Shown here: one piece after another, positions 9,277-18,323 of the stretch
Position numbering within the stretch: the first letter of the stretch is position 1
Layout of the letters: each line of letters opens with the position of its first letter
Assembly: GCA_037440405.1 (NCBI GenBank)
Contig: JBBIUE010000017.1
Span: forward strand, 1 to 64,000
DNA from: JANMGV01 sp037440405
GTDB taxonomy: Bacteria; Planctomycetota; Planctomycetia; Pirellulales; Pirellulaceae
Direction of reading: 5' to 3'
Length of the DNA stretch: 64,000 bases
Made by a program: the position numbers and the translations under genes
Notes under the pieces: model-generated
Told to the model about the DNA's origin: nothing
Seen by the model: the letters and a program-made list of their open reading frames with translations, nothing else
Databases searched by the model: none

Positions 9277-9897
9277 TCATTCCATGAGCTGGCGATCGTT
9301 GAGGATTTCGCTTCCGAGCTCCGCTTCAATTCCGATGAGCGGCTTGTAGGTTCGGTAAAACCCGCCCTGGTGCGAGATTTCGCAAAACAAGTGATCGATG
9401 GGAAGTCGGCAGTGCGATTCATGCTGAAGAATGTACTCCGCAAGTTCGCGAGAGATGATGTAACCCGTCGTGCAGCACGGAGTCTCGTACGTTCGGCAGA
9501 ATCCGCCGACACGTTCAATGTCACGAAACTTTGGGTTAATGCCGACATCGCGTTGCAGATGAACATAGCGAAAATCGTTAGGAAGATGATCTCGAATTTG
9601 AAGTAAACCCCAATCAGGATCGGGCTCGAAGCAGAAATCATCTTCAAGCACGCAGGCCAATGGTAGATCGTAGTCGACGATGCGCTGCATGGCTCGTAGA
9701 TGTGCGAGGTAGCAACCAACTTCGCTCACTCTCAACCAATGCCGCGCTTCGGGAGCGCAGGGCAAGAACTCCGATCGCATCTTTTTGGCTTCCACGCCAT
9801 CAACGATTTCAAAGGGAATGCCAGTAGGCAACAGCTTTCTGATGGCGGAGAGCCGGCGCTGACGAGCATCCGGAAGTGATATCACGAAGGTACGCAT
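9277..9897 (-). CDS. Glycosyltransferase family 25 (LPS/LOS type)
   Basis: GT25 family transferase, typified by LOS galactosyltransferases and collagen galactosyltransferases. The start MRTFVISLPDARQRR is the canonical R-x-x-x-I-x-L-x-x-x-x-x-R signature, followed by EIVDGV. A central LACVLEDDFCF contains the metal-binding ExD/EDD motif. The TTGYIISRELA segment matches the usual G-x-Y-x-[IL]-S block. About 206 residues, cytosolic, no membrane segments. A GTG directly before the ATG is an alternative start. Convergent with the methyltransferase, 13 bases apart, with no obvious terminator between them. Confidence 0.85.
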   Translation of the reverse strand: MRTFVISLPDARQRRLSAIRKLLPTGIPFEIVDGVEAKKMRSEFLPCAPEARHWLRVSEVGCYLAHLRAMQRIVDYDLPLACVLEDDFCFEPDPDWGLLQIRDHLPNDFRYVHLQRDVGINPKFRDIERVGGFCRTYETPCCTTGYIISRELAEYILQHESHCRLPIDHLFCEISHQGGFYRTYKPLIGIEAELGSEILNDRQLME

Positions 9898-10084
9898 CAC
9901 GAAAGACTTCTCCGGCTTGCCATGATCTTTACCACTTTGTTCGCCGATGAAGCCGGTACCTCTCGTTCGGAGCTTTCTTCGAATCCAATCGCAAAGAAAA
10001 GCTGCGTTTGTCGAGCTTGGATTCAGTAAACGCCGATCAACAGATTGATTGGATCATCCGGAGGGATGGTCGGTAGTACGATGA

Positions 10085-11461
10085 TTATATCGTTGTCGCC
10101 ATGGCGAACTGTCGAAGCGAGCGAGCATTGCCATGCGCCACCGAAATGGCATGGCCGCTCCGAGAAACGATCCTCCCATCCGGACGCACGACGACTTCTC
10201 CGACAGGTCGATCATGAACGCAGTAATTCCATCTCTGATCGATCCTCCGCCATCGTTCGGGTTGGGAATGACAAAAAAGGTTGAGACACATTTGATCTCC
10301 CCAATCGGTCGTGCCCGAGAGTTGCGGGCCATTCCTGGCCGCAACGGCAAATTGGAAGTAGTGACGCATGATCGAGGCCGAACCCGCCGCGAAGCCGCTG
10401 TTCAGAAACGGATTCTTCATTAACAACTCCAAGGCACGGTGGCGATGACTTGGATCGCAAATGCTCAAACACCAAGGTCGAATGACTTGATTCTGTGGAT
10501 AACCTTTGGGCTCGGCGACAGCGAGTAATCGATCGGGCGTCGCACGCACTTCATTCCAAAGCTCACGAAGCGAATCCTGAAAAACAACATCCGCAACATC
10601 CCAGTACGCAACTGGCAGTTGATCATCGCAGTCCGCCAGGAGTTTTGCGAAATCGGCCACTCGACGAACCGGAGTCATTTGACCATTGTAATTTTCGAAA
10701 TGCCAAGTCACTCCGGGGATTCGCATGAGCTTGCTTCGTTCGGAAGGGTACAATCCATAAGCGACTGCGACCACTTCTTCATGATTGCCGTGATTCCGAA
10801 GGGATTGAAGGAATGGTTTCTCGAACTTGGCAATATCCCGACGATCAAACGCGGCGTAAATTCGCGGCGCGAAACGCCCCTCTCGGGGCGTCGGAGCGTT
10901 TGGCTTGGAGGTCAATTCAAGTTTTGAACAGGAGTCCCGCAGATGCGTCGCCTTGGCACGTTGGGAATAGCGAATCTGTCTTCCGCGTGCGCGCAAATCC
11001 AGGCAGGCGCACCAACATTCGCATAGCTTTTCGGTGGCCCGAAACTCGAGTTTTCGCAAGTCATCACCGCGAAATAAAGTAGCTCCCATGGCAACATGGC
11101 CTGCGCGGCCGATCAATGCTTCATCATGAGAGTAGTCCGCCGCAATCGCTGCCAAACCTTCGTCCTCTTTCAGCTCGCGAAGCAATTCCGAAATGCAATC
11201 GCTCGCCAGGAGAACATCATCATCGACGAACATCACCCACTTAGCTTGAGTTCTAAATTTCGCCAAATTGCGAGCACGCGCAATCGTATCCCACCGATGT
11301 CGATCGGACGGCCATCCTTCACCGACTTGGAAGTGGAGACGCACGCGAACGGACAGTTGTTCACGCACTGCTTGCACAACAGCGTGTCGTGGAACGGATC
11401 TCGGTCTGATGAGCATCCGTACGTCGACTTCATCAACATCCGTTAAGGCCTGCGGATTCAT
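10085..11461 (-). CDS. Two-domain glycosyltransferase (GT2-like head plus second GT-A-like half)
   Basis: The first 200 residues resemble a GT2/GT-A domain: RARNLAKFRTQAKWVMFVDD with the metal-binding FVDDDVLL near residue 95. The canonical first strand with its nucleotide pocket is short or absent. A Pro-rich hinge (SKPNAPTPREG, about residue 190) leads into a second domain beginning RIYAAFDRRDIAKFEKPFLQ. That domain contains PVAYWDVADVVFQD, where the WDVAD segment looks like a second DxD metal site, and GTTDWGDQMCLNLFC, resembling the donor-binding end of GT-A folds. The whole protein could add two sugars in sequence. The gene starts five bases after the stop of the upstream 232-residue protein. 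I do not recognise a named family for the second half. Confidence 0.7.
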   Translation of the reverse strand: MNPQALTDVDEVDVRMLIRPRSVPRHAVVQAVREQLSVRVRLHFQVGEGWPSDRHRWDTIARARNLAKFRTQAKWVMFVDDDVLLASDCISELLRELKEDEGLAAIAADYSHDEALIGRAGHVAMGATLFRGDDLRKLEFRATEKLCECWCACLDLRARGRQIRYSQRAKATHLRDSCSKLELTSKPNAPTPREGRFAPRIYAAFDRRDIAKFEKPFLQSLRNHGNHEEVVAVAYGLYPSERSKLMRIPGVTWHFENYNGQMTPVRRVADFAKLLADCDDQLPVAYWDVADVVFQDSLRELWNEVRATPDRLLAVAEPKGYPQNQVIRPWCLSICDPSHRHRALELLMKNPFLNSGFAAGSASIMRHYFQFAVAARNGPQLSGTTDWGDQMCLNLFCHSQPERWRRIDQRWNYCVHDRPVGEVVVRPDGRIVSRSGHAISVAHGNARSLRQFAMATTI

Positions 11462-11466
11462 CGCGG

Positions 11467-12165
11467 TCAGCAGCTTTTCAGAAAATCGTATTGAAACGGG
11501 TCATCTTCAGATGAAAATGGCTCGAATTTATCGTCGTCCTGCGCTTGCGCGCACGCAGCCACCGTTTCGTCGTCAATCGTTGCGCACGACAGAAAAAGGG
11601 ATTCGCATCCATCTTCGATGATGCGACACGACAATGCTTCTTCGCATTCGACTCCAACCAGGCAACTTTTGGCGAAACAGCTCGCCGCCGCCCATGACTT
11701 GGAAGCTGAGGGCCAAGCATTGTAATGGTTATGAGATGGATCCCCTGGCAATGGTGGATAATACTGGACACTCTCGGCAGCGGTCATTCCAGCGTGAACT
11801 TGCAAGAGGCTCGGTGCGTGCTCCGGAATATAAACGATGCCGTAAAGGCTCTCACGCTTTTCGTTCAAGTGTCTCGTCAGGTATGGCACAATCTCATTAC
11901 CAAGAAGCCATAGACCATGATCGGAATGATTGTGGCGTTGGTCGCGAGGTAGAAAAATCGCGCGAATCGACTTTGCCAATACTTTGCGGGACAGTGTCAC
12001 GCGAATGGAAGGCTTTTCCGTAACCGTAACGATTGCGACTTCGTCACCATCACATTCAGGAAGCCTTTGATGATGAATGGAAATTCGGCCCACTTGCGGA
12101 AACGTTGCGGGAAAGCTGACCGTGCCAGCTAATAGCATCTGCCGATAGTCGTCGCGAGATATCAT
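11467..12165 (-). CDS. Hypothetical acidic protein coupled to a glycosyltransferase
   Basis: I do not recognise this 232-residue protein. It has no signal peptide or membrane segment. A first half of mixed beta/alpha character contains many His and Arg residues (RDQRHNHSDHGLWLLGNE). A segment with PEHAPSLLQVHAG and YYPPLPGDPSHNHYN follows. Six Cys residues fall in the last third, and the tail is strongly acidic. The His/Asp-rich HNHSDHG and HNHY patches could bind metal. Its stop lies five bases before the two-domain glycosyltransferase, so the two are almost certainly co-translated. It could be a JAB-like or cupin-like accessory protein, but no motif decides this. Confidence 0.6.
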   Translation of the reverse strand: MISRDDYRQMLLAGTVSFPATFPQVGRISIHHQRLPECDGDEVAIVTVTEKPSIRVTLSRKVLAKSIRAIFLPRDQRHNHSDHGLWLLGNEIVPYLTRHLNEKRESLYGIVYIPEHAPSLLQVHAGMTAAESVQYYPPLPGDPSHNHYNAWPSASKSWAAASCFAKSCLVGVECEEALSCRIIEDGCESLFLSCATIDDETVAACAQAQDDDKFEPFSSEDDPFQYDFLKSC

Positions 12166-12273
12166 TTGAATAATTCCATGGAGAATTGAATGAGCCGAAA
12201 TGTGTTCAAGTTTGAAACTATGGAAGTTGGGCTATTCCGCGTTTGGCCTGAAATGCAAGACTCTCTGAGGGAA

Positions 12274-15200
12274 CTACGGACGAATCGTGCGAACGATTCG
12301 GAAGGACAAATACGGACGCGATTCGCCGGCAGGATGATCATCGCGGTGAGCGGCTCGCGCATCCAGCGGTTGGAATAATGTCGCTCCACCTCGACTGGCC
12401 ATATTATCCTCGTGATAAATCCGGAGATTCCTTTCCGCCGGGTCAGCGATTGGGGAAATCTCATCTCGATTGTATGCGTTCAATCGGTTCTGGCACATCT
12501 CCATCGCATTTCCAAACATATCAAAAAGTCCGTAGTCGTTCGGCAGTAGACGGCCAACCGGATGACCTCGATAATTCGAATTGTTTGCCGTCCAAGCATA
12601 TTGATCGAGCAGTTCCGTCAGGAACCCAAAGTGCCTTCCCTGTGGGTATCCACCGCGAGCAGCAAACTCCCATTCAGCTTCCGTAGGTAAACGGTAACCT
12701 ACGCAGTTAAGATAATCCGATTTGAGCTGCATTCCAGATCGAATTTCAGAAATTGGGGGATAACACATCTCTTTTTCTGGCACCCCCTCTTGTTCGCTCA
12801 ACCAACGACAGTAACGAGCGGCTTCGAACCAAGTAACATCGATGATGGGCGAATCTTCGGTGGGGCAGTAGTCCGTGGCATATTTCTTGTCGGGATCAAA
12901 TTGAAGGAACTCTACGGAGGTCACTTCTTCCGTGGAAATCGCAAAAATTCTCGGCATCTTCACGATTCTCCGATACTCCTTGCCGCCGTCGCGCCCCGGT
13001 TCTCTATTGGGTGATCCGAGTTGCAACAAGGGAGGGGGTTCCAAAATGACCATCCGTTTGCCTGAGACTGTCTTCAGCTCGCGGTTGGGATTCAATGCTT
13101 CTGAGGTGCACGGAACTGAAAGCTGCCAGCCTCGTTGGACTGCCAACATGCTGGAACGAAGACCAGGATCGTCGCAACTGCTGCACAAGTCATCCCAGTG
13201 CTCGCTGAGGTCTTCTGCCATTTGCCGTGAGCGTCTCTCCAGCGGCAAGAGCGCTAGTGCATTGGCAATCGCACGCCGTACCGCCACATCGACTCGAAGA
13301 TCCAATAATCGATCTAGCATCCAATGAAGTTCAACTTGATATCGAGCACAAGCATCGATCGCAGCTCCTCGATGGTCCGCGATCGCACTTTGCAATAAGT
13401 TCATCAATTCCCGAGAGTCGCCAAGTTGATGTAGTGCAATGGCCAAACGAGCCTTGCGTCGAGCTAGCTCAGCAAGCTTCTCCTCATTGGCTCGAGGCCT
13501 CCACCAAACCGAACTGAACTCGATGTTGTTTTGACCATCAGCGGAAGCGTGGATCGTCACAGGACGGAAGCCTTGACCACGAAGTTCCTCACATCTTTGC
13601 ATGTGGTCGTCCTGGCCCGCGTAACCCGTCCACCGCGATTCGATGTCCAATCCACTCCACCACACTTGCGTTAAGCCACGAGAGTTCACTCGATCCGCTT
13701 CGAGTGACCAATGCGCATCCACAAGGACGTCATCAGGACGCGCATGGATGAGCGTTTCATCAGAAACGCACTGATTGTCGTTCCATGCATCAAACGAAGG
13801 GAACCAAGCATTCAATTTCCATCGAAGCGATGTGTAGAATTCGAGATTCTGCGAGTTCCTAAATTGAAAGTTTGTCCTCGGCAAGTACCCGTGATCGGTG
13901 AATGGTCGCCAGCCCTCCCGTTCATGATTCTCCGACGGGACATCTAGGTAGAAACCTGAATTCACTACAAAGTTGAATGGCGGAGTCTTCGTCCAGACAA
14001 CGGCGAAGCTCGATGTTTCACCATCGTCCGCTGCATACTCGGCAAGCGATGCCGGATAAAAGCCCTTCTCGACGAACTCGCTGTTTCTCGAAAGCAATAA
14101 CTCGGCTGAAGCTGGCCAAATCCACATGGAAGAGCGGCCATCTCGCTTCCAAAGAATCATGGCTCGGCATTCGCCATCTCGGTTATAGGGAGCAATCGCA
14201 TCCAATCGGTACCCCAGTGATCGGAGAGGCTCTTCAAGCTCTCGTAGTTCGGCCTCTGAAATTCCAAAGCTCAAAAGGAAGTTCTCGTCCATTACGCATC
14301 CATTTGACTGAAGGCGTGCCAGCAAATTTCGATGAGCATCCGATTGGATACTGGGAGCCGTCCGCACCAAAGAAGAACTTTCATCCGTCGTATCCTGCCA
14401 CCACTCTGTGCCACAGAGCGCGGGATTCCAAGGGTCCTGCACGATATGGTCAATCTTCTCAATTTCGTTTCGAATGGCGTTTTGGCCATCATCCGACTGA
14501 GATAGTGCTGAAACGAGAATGTGATGCGATGATGGTCCTGCTTGAACCACCATCGAAGCCAGCTTGTCGTGAACATCTGGGCCAAACTTGACCAGCATAT
14601 TAGCAAGATTCACTGTCTCTGGACCATCCCGAGATGCACTCGCGAGAAACCGTTTTTCAACGGCAGGCAAAAGCTCATGGCCAATTGGTGAAAATGCCTC
14701 CGTCCATTCGTTCAAATGCAGCGGATTCTCACTCTGCATCAACCGCACGAGTTGATCGATGTGCTTGAGAACTCCCTGTCGAGTCGTCTCGTTCTGGACA
14801 AGATACGCAGACAAACGGAGCCACTCCTCGGACGCTGAACTTAGTTGACTGTAGCGAGACATCCACTCATCTCGAGAGAATAGCTCCCGGAGGCAGTCAA
14901 CTCGCAGGAGTGTTACCGTTTCTGAAGGCGAAGCACTAAGAATTTGTTCATAAAGAAATTCGCGGACGTTGGGGATCGTCGCCGCTCTGTCCAAGAATGC
15001 CGTGCCGAATGCTGCCCGCAATCGTCGCTCAGTCGGTAAGTGGCCTTTCTCGAACTCAATGCGGAGCGTGTTCCGCAAATACGTGTGATGAGGCGTTAAC
15101 TCTGACAACATTTCTACCGCATGGGGCAGATCAGCCACGAGAAATGCTTCCGCTCGTGCTTGCTCGTCTCGAAAACGAATTTGTTCATTCAGCACCAGTT

Positions 15201-17769
15201 TGCCCGCGAAAATCCCCGAAACGATCAAGCCGAAGACAAGCAACCATTGCAGGGCTCGATGAACATGATGCCGTTTTGCGCTCGCCAACATTTTTCGTTG
15301 ATGCTCATTGAACGAATTCGACGGAAGCCACCATCGCATGTTCAAATATTCGAACATCGACGGAAGCGACTGCGGTTGTGGCCGGACGCGATAAAGCTCC
15401 GTGTACTCCTCTAATCGAACGATAGCTTGACCGGCCCGAGTACTAAGTTGCCGCATTGCAAGCCACTTTCGAAGAGGAGCAATCAGGAAATCGTGAGTCA
15501 ACTGATAGCCAGGCTCGGACATGGATGATCCGCTGTGCGTCCATTGGGAGGATAATGCTGTCTCGTCTTCTTGGGTGGTTGGAGTGATGAGATGCAGTTC
15601 GGAATCAAGAATTCGCAACAACTCGGCAAATGCGCTTTCATCGACATAACCTACTGCCTCGCGCAGCTCGTTCTTGGTGCGAATGGCCCCTTTGATCCTC
15701 GCTCCGGCGGCGGGTAAGAGTTTCCGCAAAAGTCGCTGTGCTCCCTCGCTATGACTCCGAAAGTGCCGTGGCGCCGAATCGGATCCGAACGACTGCTCAA
15801 AAAATGCGACTCCGATGCCTGCCCCACCATCTTGTGTGAAGAGTTTGGGATCGTCCCATGGTCGGTGCTTCATCATCTCGGCAAATAGCGCGAGTTGAAC
15901 GCAAACGACTTTTCCCCCGACGGACAAGTAGTCGATGGCTGAAATCACGAACTGCTTTTGTTTCACGCTCCATCGCGACTCGTCCGTCGGAAGCTTTCCC
16001 ATTGCCGTACCAAACGAGGCGAGCACGCGACGCGCGTGTTCCAAATCGAACAAATCGACGCAGGCCGTATTGTGATGCTCGGAAATGGGTATCTCCAATG
16101 CCTGCATCAATCGCGAAATTCCCATCCAGAAATCGTCGCGCACGAGCAGAATGCACTGAAGATGGATTCCGTCACACTGCCGCAGCGCTTGGGTCAAGGG
16201 AGCGGTTGCTAAATCCGACGCATGCGCATACAGCCACTGTTCGAATTGATCGATGCAGATCACGGTCTTTCGTTCACCATGACGACGTATCCGCGCAACT
16301 GTCCGCGCGAGATCGGAATCCTGAACGAACGCATTGGGCCGATCGAGATTGGTTGCTGGATAGATACTCGATAGCAAATTCTCAAGCGATTTCTCAGTAC
16401 CGCTTTCACTCGCCTCAAGGTAGACCGTCCGAACATCGCGACTCAACCGAGGTAGAATGCCCGCGCGAAAAAGTGAAGTCTTTCCGCAACCACTGGGACC
16501 GTAGACGATTCCAACGCTGACCGCCTCACTCGCTTTTCGGTTGTGCATGCGCGAGAGCCAAAACCGGATGATCTCCGGAACTCCGTACCGGTCGTACGGG
16601 CCAGGCAATAACTGAAGAAAGAATTCCGAGTCCGAAGCTTCAAACGGTCGAAGACCTTTCGGTACCACTGGGAATGGTGATGATGAAGTCGCGATGTTGC
16701 CCTGCATCCCGTTCGATGGGACCAAAGCTTCTCTCTCAGAAATCCTGTCCACTGTACCACTCATACCGGATGCGGAAATCCGACCGTATTCGCGAAGCTC
16801 GGCAGCCATCTCCTCCGCACGCTGGTATCGACCGTGCAACGACTTCGAAAGAGCCTTGATACAAATGCGAGCCAACTCGGATGGTACATTGGGATTGACG
16901 CGATTTGGATGAGGCGGTTCCACTGACTTGATCTGAAGAAGTACCTCCGACCTCTTGCCCAAGAAGGGGCGGGTTCCCGTCAACAATTGGTACAGAACGA
17001 TTCCCAGCGAAAAAATATCGGAACGGCCATCGACGCGATGCCCTTCTCCTCGCGCTTGTTCTGGACTCATGTACGAGGGAGTACCCACATAGGCAGGTCC
17101 CATCTCTGGATCATACTCACGTAAAGCTAATCCGAAATCAGCGATATACGCCACACCTTCCTGATCAACCAAAATGTTGCTCGGCTTCACATCTCGATGG
17201 ACGACGTTTTGAGCATGCGCATAGCCAAGCGCATCCGCGATCGTAGCAATGACTTCCGCAATCTGCGCGAACGACGGTTGCACTTCATTATTCCATTCAC
17301 CGAGCGTCCTGCCGTGAATGAGGCGGACGACGATATAAAAAGGAACCTCAGGAGTGCTCGATGCTTGATAGACGGGAACGATATTGGGATGATTCAGCCA
17401 AGCGATGGCTCGGGCTTCATGGAGATTTTGATGGAAGTCAACCGAAGTTCCGCCCGGGCGTATGTGAGGAATCTTGATGGCGACAGATCGCTGGAGTATC
17501 GAGTCATACGCCTCGTAAACGGCTCCAAACCCTCCTTCTCCGATGATGCGTCGGATTTCAAATTCGGCGATGTTTTTGGGTACTTCAAACCTTCTGTTTT
17601 TCGCTTGTTCATCACGAAAATCGCGATCCGTCGCGAAGTCACCACCATCGTGAGTTCCGAATTCTGGTTTGTTCTCAGCAGGTTCCTGCCGATTCTTATC
17701 ACTGTCACCGATCGTCGATTCTTCCACACGCCGGTCTCCGTGGAGCAGTTCGAACGCAATGGCACTCAA
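12274..17769 (-). CDS. Giant Ser/Thr kinase fused to a STAND-type ATPase and an FGE-like domain
   Basis: A 1831-residue multidomain signalling protein. Residues 69-327 are a complete Hanks-type kinase: glycine loop GEGGFG 77-82, Lys99 in VAIK, catalytic HRDVKPSN 191-198, DFG 211-213, SPE in the activation segment. Residues about 380-800 form a P-loop NTPase of the STAND kind, with Walker A YGPSGCGKTS at 423-432, VICIDQFEQW as Walker B, and a winged-helix-like tail ending YQLTHDFLIAPLRKWL. A membrane segment (LQWLLVFGLIVSGIFAG) lies near 840. A long helical, repeat-rich part follows. From about 1575 a formylglycine-generating-enzyme-like domain appears, with RLPTEAEWEFAARGG and a final AHRDDHP. 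The catalytic Cys pair of true FGE is not evident, so a binding role is likely. The kinase would be cytosolic and the C-terminal part probably exported. Confidence 0.92.
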   Translation of the reverse strand: MSAIAFELLHGDRRVEESTIGDSDKNRQEPAENKPEFGTHDGGDFATDRDFRDEQAKNRRFEVPKNIAEFEIRRIIGEGGFGAVYEAYDSILQRSVAIKIPHIRPGGTSVDFHQNLHEARAIAWLNHPNIVPVYQASSTPEVPFYIVVRLIHGRTLGEWNNEVQPSFAQIAEVIATIADALGYAHAQNVVHRDVKPSNILVDQEGVAYIADFGLALREYDPEMGPAYVGTPSYMSPEQARGEGHRVDGRSDIFSLGIVLYQLLTGTRPFLGKRSEVLLQIKSVEPPHPNRVNPNVPSELARICIKALSKSLHGRYQRAEEMAAELREYGRISASGMSGTVDRISEREALVPSNGMQGNIATSSSPFPVVPKGLRPFEASDSEFFLQLLPGPYDRYGVPEIIRFWLSRMHNRKASEAVSVGIVYGPSGCGKTSLFRAGILPRLSRDVRTVYLEASESGTEKSLENLLSSIYPATNLDRPNAFVQDSDLARTVARIRRHGERKTVICIDQFEQWLYAHASDLATAPLTQALRQCDGIHLQCILLVRDDFWMGISRLMQALEIPISEHHNTACVDLFDLEHARRVLASFGTAMGKLPTDESRWSVKQKQFVISAIDYLSVGGKVVCVQLALFAEMMKHRPWDDPKLFTQDGGAGIGVAFFEQSFGSDSAPRHFRSHSEGAQRLLRKLLPAAGARIKGAIRTKNELREAVGYVDESAFAELLRILDSELHLITPTTQEDETALSSQWTHSGSSMSEPGYQLTHDFLIAPLRKWLAMRQLSTRAGQAIVRLEEYTELYRVRPQPQSLPSMFEYLNMRWWLPSNSFNEHQRKMLASAKRHHVHRALQWLLVFGLIVSGIFAGKLVLNEQIRFRDEQARAEAFLVADLPHAVEMLSELTPHHTYLRNTLRIEFEKGHLPTERRLRAAFGTAFLDRAATIPNVREFLYEQILSASPSETVTLLRVDCLRELFSRDEWMSRYSQLSSASEEWLRLSAYLVQNETTRQGVLKHIDQLVRLMQSENPLHLNEWTEAFSPIGHELLPAVEKRFLASASRDGPETVNLANMLVKFGPDVHDKLASMVVQAGPSSHHILVSALSQSDDGQNAIRNEIEKIDHIVQDPWNPALCGTEWWQDTTDESSSLVRTAPSIQSDAHRNLLARLQSNGCVMDENFLLSFGISEAELRELEEPLRSLGYRLDAIAPYNRDGECRAMILWKRDGRSSMWIWPASAELLLSRNSEFVEKGFYPASLAEYAADDGETSSFAVVWTKTPPFNFVVNSGFYLDVPSENHEREGWRPFTDHGYLPRTNFQFRNSQNLEFYTSLRWKLNAWFPSFDAWNDNQCVSDETLIHARPDDVLVDAHWSLEADRVNSRGLTQVWWSGLDIESRWTGYAGQDDHMQRCEELRGQGFRPVTIHASADGQNNIEFSSVWWRPRANEEKLAELARRKARLAIALHQLGDSRELMNLLQSAIADHRGAAIDACARYQVELHWMLDRLLDLRVDVAVRRAIANALALLPLERRSRQMAEDLSEHWDDLCSSCDDPGLRSSMLAVQRGWQLSVPCTSEALNPNRELKTVSGKRMVILEPPPLLQLGSPNREPGRDGGKEYRRIVKMPRIFAISTEEVTSVEFLQFDPDKKYATDYCPTEDSPIIDVTWFEAARYCRWLSEQEGVPEKEMCYPPISEIRSGMQLKSDYLNCVGYRLPTEAEWEFAARGGYPQGRHFGFLTELLDQYAWTANNSNYRGHPVGRLLPNDYGLFDMFGNAMEMCQNRLNAYNRDEISPIADPAERNLRIYHEDNMASRGGATLFQPLDARAAHRDDHPAGESRPYLSFRIVRTIRP

Positions 17770-18323
17770 TCGCTTTAGTCGTTGGGAGGTTGTGCGATGT
17801 CATCGCGTACACTGCCATTCCCAAGATCCTTAGAAAAGACAATCGATTTGGACTCCCAGGTCTCTTTCGCAATCTCCATGTTTCTTCGTTCGCGATGGGC
17901 TCGGACTCGTTGAGCCCCTGGTCCACGATCGAACATTCCTACGATCCTTTCGCTCCCTCTCCTCTCCCTTCGATTGGAGGCAACTTTGAGAAGATCTGGC
18001 GATTGAGAAGGTATCAAGATCATAATCAATCTACTGAGGTTCTCGGAGCGCGAGCGCGCTGCTGTAGCCGGAGGACACGCTCAAGTTAAGCCAATGAACC
18101 TGAGCGTTCGGGGCCGAGCAGTACGTTCGAAACGCATCAAAGAGCTTACGCTCCAATCTAGGATATCGCAAGTCTGGCGAACTGCATAGACGATTGCAAC
18201 CAAGTTGTCCTTCGCCAAATCTGCTTAGGCCCAGCCGCGAAACGTGAATGCCTGCTCCCATCGTGAACGCTTGCATCAAGCGAGATCCTTGGAGAACGGC
18301 AGGATTCAAGCACCCGACGAAAG
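17770..18323. other. Intergenic region upstream of the giant kinase
   Basis: About 550 bases between the kinase start and the end of the TlpA-like gene. Two short minus-strand open frames (17775-18029 and 18031-18309) have the right orientation, but their translations are Arg/Ser-rich, match no family I know, and lack a convincing ribosome site. I treat them as non-coding. The kinase promoter should lie here, but no sigma-70 or sigma-54 pair stands out. Confidence 0.5.

Noticed and set aside
9270..9719. 149-codon minus-strand frame overlapping the GT25 gene
   Set aside because: Other-frame shadow of the GT25 gene, which has clear family motifs.
13977..14591. 204-codon plus-strand open frame
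   Set aside because: Shadow on the opposite strand of the giant kinase gene; Arg/Ser-rich, no motif.
15858..16520. 220-codon plus-strand open frame
   Set aside because: Opposite-strand shadow of the kinase/STAND gene with typical shadow composition.
17775..18309. Two small minus-strand open frames before the kinase
   Set aside because: Right orientation but no family, no ribosome site, skewed composition.
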